NCBI GenBank assembly: GCA_013287405.1 | Contig: JABDDW010000067.1 | Location: 1 to 8,043 of the forward strand | Direction: 5' to 3' | Source: Deltaproteobacteria bacterium | Lineage (GTDB): Bacteria > Bdellovibrionota > Bdellovibrionia > JABDDW01 | DNA length: 8,043 bases | Part shown: positions 3,645 through 8,043 of the stretch, in pieces | Layout of the letters: each line of letters begins with the position of its first letter | How positions within the stretch are numbered: position 1 is the stretch's first letter | Made by a program: the position numbers and the translations under genes | The notes under the pieces: generated by a model | What the model saw: only the letters and a program-made list of their open reading frames with translations | Told to the model about the DNA's origin: nothing | The model's database searches: none

Positions 3645-6254
3645 ATGGCCATGATGAAGAGAATTTATCTTATTGATGTGAGCTCGCTTTTTTTTAGAGC
3701 ATTTTACGCCATTCGCCAACTGAATAATTCCCAGGGGCTCCCCACCAACGCCCTCTATGGTTTTTTAGCAGCCATCACAAAGATTCTCAAAGAGCATAAG
3801 CCCGACGGAGTGGCTTTTTGCTTTGACCACCCCGAAGAAGGATTTCGAGAAAAAATGTATCCGGAGTACAAGGCTAATAGGGATGAAGCCCCGTCGGATC
3901 TCATTAAGCAATTTCCGTATCTCCCCAAGCTTGCGGAGTCACTTTCTATTCCTGCCTTTGAGAAAGCCGGTTTTGAAGCCGATGATGTCATAGGGACTCT
4001 AACTGCAAAAAGTAAGAGGCAAGGGATTGAAGTGATTATCGTGAGTGGCGATAAAGACTTTGGGCAATTGGTAGGTCCGGGAGTTAGGATTTTTGATCCG
4101 TCAAAAGATTTATATATAGACGATGATGGGGTCCGAGCAAAATTTGGGGTCGACCCCAATCAAGTTATCGATTATCTCGCCTTGGTTGGCGATGCCTCCG
4201 ACAACGTTCCCGGTGTAAAAGGCATTGGTCCAAAAGGCGCGGCCAAACTTCTCTCTGAATATAAAACCCTTGACGGGATTTACCAAAATCTGACCGGGAT
4301 CAAAAATGAAAGGGTTCGTGGGTTATTAGAATCCCAGAAAAGTAAGGCCTACCTTTCTCGGGAACTCTGCTCCATTCGCTGCGACATGGAGATTGGTCTA
4401 GAGCCCCAAGATCTTCAGGTACGTCCCGTTAAACGCGATCTCCTTATTCCGCTTCTGGAAGAACTTGGATTTAAAACTCTTTTGCAAAGGTTGTTAGGTG
4501 ACGGGGTACAAGGGGTCTCCCAAATTGAAAGTTTGGGGATATCGGCACAGCTCAAAGGGCCTCAAGTTATGCCCGTCCTAGCACCGAAAATTCAAGTTCA
4601 TGTCACGGGAAAAATCTCTGATCTTGAAGAAAACTTCGGTACGGCACAAGAGGGCGAATTTTGGTTCGATGTTAATCCCCGCGGTACAATTATTCAAGGC
4701 AATGACACGGCAGTTCGATATGAAGGTGATTCGGAACTTTTATCAAAATGGCTTAACGAGTTTTTGGGAAAAAGAAAAATAAAAATTTCTGGGTACGATA
4801 CAAAATCCATGGCCCATCAGCTCAAACTAGCGCCCCAATCCTTTAGAGAAGTGGGTACGGATGTTCTCCTCCAATCGTATTGTACTGGTAAAGGAGAGGG
4901 ACTGGGGTTCGCTGAGCTTATAAAAAAGCATTTAGGCGCTGAGTTGCCGGAATTTGCCCTGCCCGAAGAAAGACTTGGGTTCATGCGAGAGGTTTCTAGA
5001 AGGTTGGAGGGTGATTTGAATCAAGGAGCTTTGAAGAAAGTTCTTCTTGAAATTGAGCAGCCCTTGGCTTCGGTCTTATATAAGATGGAACGCACGGGGG
5101 TGCTCATCGACGGCGGAAAATTAAATCTATTTTCCGCTGAACTGCTTAAAGAAGCACAAATTATCGAAAAAGAAATTTGCAAATTGGCCGGTTACGAATT
5201 TAATGTGGGAAGCCCAAAACAACTGGGGCAAGTTTTATTTGATAAGTTAGGTCTTCCGACAATTCGAAAAAATAAAACGGGTTATTCCACGGACTCCGAT
5301 GTTTTAGAGAAACTGATCCAGCACCATCCCATTGCGGAGAAAATCCTTGAATGGCGAGAATTAACAAAACTTAGGTCAACCTATGTTGAGGCCCTTCCAA
5401 GGCTGATCGATCAAGACTCAGGCCGTGTCCATACCCGTTTTAACCAAGCCGTGACTTCTACGGGGAGACTCAGCTCAACAGGTCCTAACCTTCAAAATAT
5501 TCCTATTCGAACAAAGCGAGGGCAAAGAATTCGAGAGAGCTTTATAGCTCCAGAGGGTTCTGTTCTTATATCGGCGGATTACAGCCAGGTTGAGCTTAGG
5601 ATCTTGGCTCACATCACCGGGGATCAGGGGCTTAAGAGCGCCTTCGAAAGGGAGGTTGATATTCACACGGCTACGGCCGCTGAAATTTTCAATAAGAAGA
5701 TCTCAGATGTCGACGCCAACGATCGGCGAGCCTCGAAAGCCATAAATTTTGGGATCGCCTATGGAATGAGCGATTTCGGATTGGCGGCAAGCCTCAATAT
5801 AGGCAGAGATGTCGCTGCAGAATACATAGAAGTTTATTTTAAGAGGTACCCCGGCGTTCAAAAGTATATGCACGAAGTGGTTGAAAATTGTAAGAGAGAT
5901 CTTTACGTTGAAACTATCTTCGGCCGACGCCGGTATTATCCCGAAATTAAATCTTCTAATGGAAGAGTGAGGCAAAATGCAGAGCGGGCCGCGATTAATA
6001 TGCCCATTCAAGGGGCAGCTGCAGACTTAATAAAGAAGGCCATGATTAAAGCTGATTCGGAGCTAAATCAAAAAAATCCTTCTGCCAGAATGCTTCTTCA
6101 AGTGCACGACGAACTTGTATTCGAGGTCAAAGAGCAAGAAGCCGAAGATTTTACCAATGAAGTTAAAGGATGGATGGAAAATTCAGTTAAGTTAGACGTT
6201 CCGCTAAAAGTCTCGGTAGATATCGGGTCAAATTGGGGAGAAGCTCATTTATAA
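3645..6254 (+). CDS. polA: DNA polymerase I (5'-nuclease and polymerase active; proofreading domain degenerate)
   Basis: An 869-residue family A polymerase that fills gaps and removes Okazaki RNA primers in the cytoplasm. Residues about 1-290 are the 5'-3' nuclease: Asp11, 'YKANR', Glu111-Asp113-Asp114, Asp136/Asp138 in 'SGDKD', Asp183/Asp186 in 'GDASDN', and the helix-hairpin 'GVKGIGPKGAAKLL'. Residues about 310-465 are a 3'-5' exonuclease-like fold whose metal ligands appear lost: Exo I has Asp342 but Asn344 for the Glu, Exo II has Met389 for the Asp, and Exo III has Phe446 and Val450 for Tyr-x-x-x-Asp. Residues about 470-869 are the polymerase: motif A 'SADYSQVELR' with Asp645, the O-helix with Arg694, Lys698, Phe702 and Tyr706, and motif C His821-Asp822-Glu823. 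It is shorter than the 928-aa E. coli enzyme. ATG 3645 is best spaced from AAGAAG (nine bases), but ATGs at 3651 and 3654 are possible. The HTH gene lies 24 bases upstream. Confidence 0.98.
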   Translation: MAMMKRIYLIDVSSLFFRAFYAIRQLNNSQGLPTNALYGFLAAITKILKEHKPDGVAFCFDHPEEGFREKMYPEYKANRDEAPSDLIKQFPYLPKLAESLSIPAFEKAGFEADDVIGTLTAKSKRQGIEVIIVSGDKDFGQLVGPGVRIFDPSKDLYIDDDGVRAKFGVDPNQVIDYLALVGDASDNVPGVKGIGPKGAAKLLSEYKTLDGIYQNLTGIKNERVRGLLESQKSKAYLSRELCSIRCDMEIGLEPQDLQVRPVKRDLLIPLLEELGFKTLLQRLLGDGVQGVSQIESLGISAQLKGPQVMPVLAPKIQVHVTGKISDLEENFGTAQEGEFWFDVNPRGTIIQGNDTAVRYEGDSELLSKWLNEFLGKRKIKISGYDTKSMAHQLKLAPQSFREVGTDVLLQSYCTGKGEGLGFAELIKKHLGAELPEFALPEERLGFMREVSRRLEGDLNQGALKKVLLEIEQPLASVLYKMERTGVLIDGGKLNLFSAELLKEAQIIEKEICKLAGYEFNVGSPKQLGQVLFDKLGLPTIRKNKTGYSTDSDVLEKLIQHHPIAEKILEWRELTKLRSTYVEALPRLIDQDSGRVHTRFNQAVTSTGRLSSTGPNLQNIPIRTKRGQRIRESFIAPEGSVLISADYSQVELRILAHITGDQGLKSAFEREVDIHTATAAEIFNKKISDVDANDRRASKAINFGIAYGMSDFGLAASLNIGRDVAAEYIEVYFKRYPGVQKYMHEVVENCKRDLYVETIFGRRRYYPEIKSSNGRVRQNAERAAINMPIQGAAADLIKKAMIKADSELNQKNPSARMLLQVHDELVFEVKEQEAEDFTNEVKGWMENSVKLDVPLKVSVDIGSNWGEAHL

Positions 6255-6260
6255 AATAAG

Positions 6261-6914
6261 TTAGCGCTTTTGCCAACCCGCTACTTTTCCTGCTTCGAAA
6301 ATGACGATACGCTCTTGCCGCTGATAGCCTTCAGCAGTTTCAACGTAATCTACATAACTCCACTTCTCATTTCCGAAGACTTCTTTTCCAGCAACTTCAA
6401 CAGTAGCAGGTTCGCCCCAACTGTCCACGACGGCTTCTTTATTCATTCCTAAGATAATATCAGATCGAGAAACAGCATCCCTTACGGCGGGAGAGTAGCG
6501 ATAGGCGTGGTAGTAGATGCCCTTTTCCATCGCGTAGCGGTCTCTGGCTTCGATCGACGGCAATTCCAGGTAACTTATTCTCTCGTCGTCATTATCTAGA
6601 TAAGGTTTGTATTTAAAATACTGTTCCCGTTCACGGACGTCGACAAGATGGGTTTCTAATCTTTTAAGCTTTATGCGTTTATTGAGTACCTCTTCTTCGT
6701 CGGGGGACAAAGATCGAGAGGGCGACCAACCTAGCTCATCAAGGGCTTCGGCGGATCCATTCTTCTGTGCTGAATAGGCGGCGATCTCATCTTCGGGGGT
6801 GGTGGGGACCGTATTGGAAACATCGTTGGAAGCGCACCCCGTAAAAACGAGCGCGATGATTTCCAAGGCCAAAAGTCTAGGTAAGCGTGATAAAACTTCC
6901 TTTAATCCCCTCAT
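6261..6914 (-). CDS. Predicted lipoprotein with an SmpA/BamE-like C-terminal region
   Basis: A 217-residue protein read on the minus strand. It starts with a basic and then hydrophobic signal (residues 1-26) ending in Phe-Thr-Gly-Cys27, a lipobox with an unusual Phe at -3, so it is probably lipidated and anchored in the outer or inner membrane. Residues 28-110 are acidic and charged, with a helical 'EEEVLNKRIKLKRLETHL' segment. Residues about 150-217 contain 'ILGMNKEAVVDSWGEPATVEV' followed by short strands ending in 'IVIFEAGKVAGW'. This resembles the G-M-[TS]-x-x-x-V-x-x-x-x-G-x-P motif and small alpha-beta fold of SmpA/OmlA/BamE-like lipoproteins. The similarity is by eye, so a Bam role is not claimed. 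ATG 6914 is supported by AAGGAG (6920-6925) with five bases of spacing. The gene converges on polA with six bases between stops and diverges from the FliL-like gene. Confidence 0.85.
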   Translation of the reverse strand: MRGLKEVLSRLPRLLALEIIALVFTGCASNDVSNTVPTTPEDEIAAYSAQKNGSAEALDELGWSPSRSLSPDEEEVLNKRIKLKRLETHLVDVREREQYFKYKPYLDNDDERISYLELPSIEARDRYAMEKGIYYHAYRYSPAVRDAVSRSDIILGMNKEAVVDSWGEPATVEVAGKEVFGNEKWSYVDYVETAEGYQRQERIVIFEAGKVAGWQKR

Positions 6915-6960
6915 AAAAGCTCCTTCTCTTAAGATCGGTCAATATTTCTGTCGGAAGTAT

Positions 6961-6990
6961 TTGCGAAAAACTAAAAATTTTTTCTACACT
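6961..6990 (+). promoter_or_regulatory. Possible promoter of the FliL-like gene
   Basis: TTGCGA (6961-6966) is followed after 18 bases, largely an A/T tract, by TACACT (6985-6990). Each hexamer matches four of six consensus bases. Transcription would start near 6997, about 28 bases before ATG 7025 and after the alternative TTG at 6992. No convincing promoter for the divergent lipoprotein gene could be picked out of the same 110-base region. Confidence 0.4.
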
Positions 6991-7024
6991 GTTGGTAGAT
7001 TCAACAATTGAGGACGCGCCCGAG

Positions 7025-8014
7025 ATGACAGAAGAACAAAAAGTAACTCCCGATTCCCCTCCGGAAAGTCTTAGCGATGTTGACAGTTTGCTTCATGAAC
7101 TAGACCCCGAATTTAGTTCGTCGCTTTCAAAAATTAATACCGAGGTCGGGCAAATAGCGGACATTGCTGGCTTAGAGTCTATCTCCATTAGCGCCGAGTA
7201 CTTAAAGGAAGGCGGCGAAAATAAAGGCGATGAGCCGGTGGCCCCACCGATGCCAGTCGCTCCGGAAGGCAAATCGATTGAAATTATATCGGGGGAAAGA
7301 TTCTCCAAAGTTTGCAGCGAATTTTTTATCTCAACGATCTTCCTCTTTTTTCAATTAGCCAAAGAGATCTTAAAGCTGGCCTTACAACTTAGGAGTAATC
7401 CTCCTTTAGAGGTCATCAAGAATGCCCCCACGACTCTTTTTCCTTTGGTCGGAAAATGGATCTCCTTACTTCAAATTCTTATTCGGAAAATCCGCAGCTT
7501 CTCAACTTTATCGTATATTAAAGTGGCAAGCATAATTGTTTTGAGCCTTGTTATAAAGTTGACCCTAAAAGATATGGCAACCCGACTTGGTCCAGATTCC
7601 GTTAAAGATCCTTTTTTGAAAGACTGGAGTGGAGTCGCTGACGCCATTTATAGTCTTCCATCAGAGGAGGAAAATGAAAATATTGATGATCCCTTACGAC
7701 ACCCGGAATACACCATCCTTGTCCATAAAATAGCGGCCAATCTTAAGGCGCCAAATCCCCGCCGATCTCCGATGATTACGACTGAGCTCTATGTTGAAGC
7801 CTCCAATCAAGATGCCGCAATAGAGATTAAAGACCGAGAACTCGAAGTTAGAGATTGTTTGGAAAGGGTTTTTGAAACCACCACTTTTGAAGAGCTCGAT
7901 ACCAAAGCTGGAAAAGAAAAGCTAAAAATACACATTCGCTCAGCGCTCGATCGAATTCTTAACAAAGGTCACGTCAAAAGGGTGTTTTTTAGCTCACTTA
8001 ATATGGTTCCTTAA
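7025..8014 (+). CDS. FliL-domain membrane protein with a long N-terminal extension
   Basis: A 329-residue protein. Residues about 1-90 are acidic and Ser/Pro-rich, probably disordered and cytoplasmic. Hydrophobic segments follow at about 99-121, 138-153 and 163-181; the last is the clearest membrane helix. Residues about 225-329 match the periplasmic FliL pattern: 'YTILVHKIAANLKAP', a 'TTELYVEASNQDAAIEIKD' strand-helix, an acidic-to-Arg helix (DRELEVRDCLERVF), 'TTTFEELDTKAGKEKLK', and the closing 'ILNKGHVKRVFFSS' (compare N-x-x-L-x-x-G-x-V-x-x-V-x-F in FliL). FliL proteins surround the flagellar stator and support torque. Typical FliL is about 150-180 residues with one N-terminal helix, so this protein has roughly 150 extra residues before its anchor. 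Start: GAGGA (7010-7014) lies ten bases before ATG 7025; an upstream in-frame TTG at 6992 has no ribosome binding site. No mot or fli gene is visible nearby, so it may be a FliL paralogue. Confidence 0.82.
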   Translation: MTEEQKVTPDSPPESLSDVDSLLHELDPEFSSSLSKINTEVGQIADIAGLESISISAEYLKEGGENKGDEPVAPPMPVAPEGKSIEIISGERFSKVCSEFFISTIFLFFQLAKEILKLALQLRSNPPLEVIKNAPTTLFPLVGKWISLLQILIRKIRSFSTLSYIKVASIIVLSLVIKLTLKDMATRLGPDSVKDPFLKDWSGVADAIYSLPSEEENENIDDPLRHPEYTILVHKIAANLKAPNPRRSPMITTELYVEASNQDAAIEIKDRELEVRDCLERVFETTTFEELDTKAGKEKLKIHIRSALDRILNKGHVKRVFFSSLNMVP

Positions 8015-8043
8015 CGAGTTTTGCTTTTCTTGTTTCAATCTTG

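Noticed and set aside
3755..4159. 134-codon minus-strand open frame within polA, and similar ones at 5475-5666 and 5703-6011
   Set aside because: They lie entirely inside the well-conserved polA coding sequence and show no family features or ribosome binding sites.
6992..6994. TTG as the start of the FliL-like protein
   Set aside because: No ribosome binding site precedes it and it lies upstream of the predicted transcription start, whereas ATG 7025 has GAGGA at acceptable spacing.
1..8043. CRISPR arrays, tRNA or rRNA genes, transposases or att-like repeats
   Set aside because: Read on both strands, no regularly spaced repeats, cloverleaf patterns, transposase motifs or long terminal repeats were seen.

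Overview
The window looks like ordinary chromosomal DNA from a flagellated, Gram-negative (diderm) bacterium. The diderm evidence is a C-terminal outer-membrane beta-barrel fragment ending in phenylalanine, a lipoprotein with a lipobox cysteine, and two proteins with N-terminal export signals. The flagellar evidence is a FliL-type protein. Moderate GC and the gene mix would fit a Bdellovibrio-like or other deltaproteobacterial-type lineage, but that placement is inference from general appearance only. I see no mobile element, CRISPR array, tRNA or rRNA.

Layout, left to right. Positions 2-625 hold the end of an outer-membrane protein whose start lies outside the window. Positions 673-1008 hold a small FtsB/DivIC-family division protein. 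Positions 1101-1316 hold a cold-shock protein with its own likely promoter, a very strong ribosome binding site and a clear intrinsic terminator (1346-1380). The 280-base gap that follows contains a 9-bp tandem repeat and a bipartite stem-loop. Two unrecognised exported proteins (1597-2394 and 2429-3295) are probably co-transcribed. A small Cro/C1-type HTH protein (3339-3620) sits 24 bases upstream of polA (3645-6254, DNA polymerase I). All of these are on the plus strand. A minus-strand lipoprotein gene (6261-6914) converges on polA with only 6 bases between stop codons and diverges from a FliL-domain membrane protein (7025-8014).

Functionally these are housekeeping and envelope genes rather than one dedicated pathway: division (FtsB-like), RNA chaperoning (Csp), replication/repair (Pol I) and flagellar motor (FliL-like). 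The HTH gene next to polA is the one pairing that suggests a local regulatory relationship.

The most interesting signals are regulatory. Four of the eight translation starts lie at or inside inverted repeats that would pair the Shine-Dalgarno region: a 7-bp repeat at 643-673, a 12-bp stem at 2417-2455, a 9-bp repeat at 3312-3342 and a 13-bp palindrome at 3632-3644. The two exported proteins also share a K-S-x-D-F-L-K-R-I motif just before their hydrophobic segments, with different codons at nearly every shared position. Pol I keeps its polymerase and 5'-nuclease residues but has lost the proofreading-exonuclease residues. I did not find a convincing wholly new multi-gene system.
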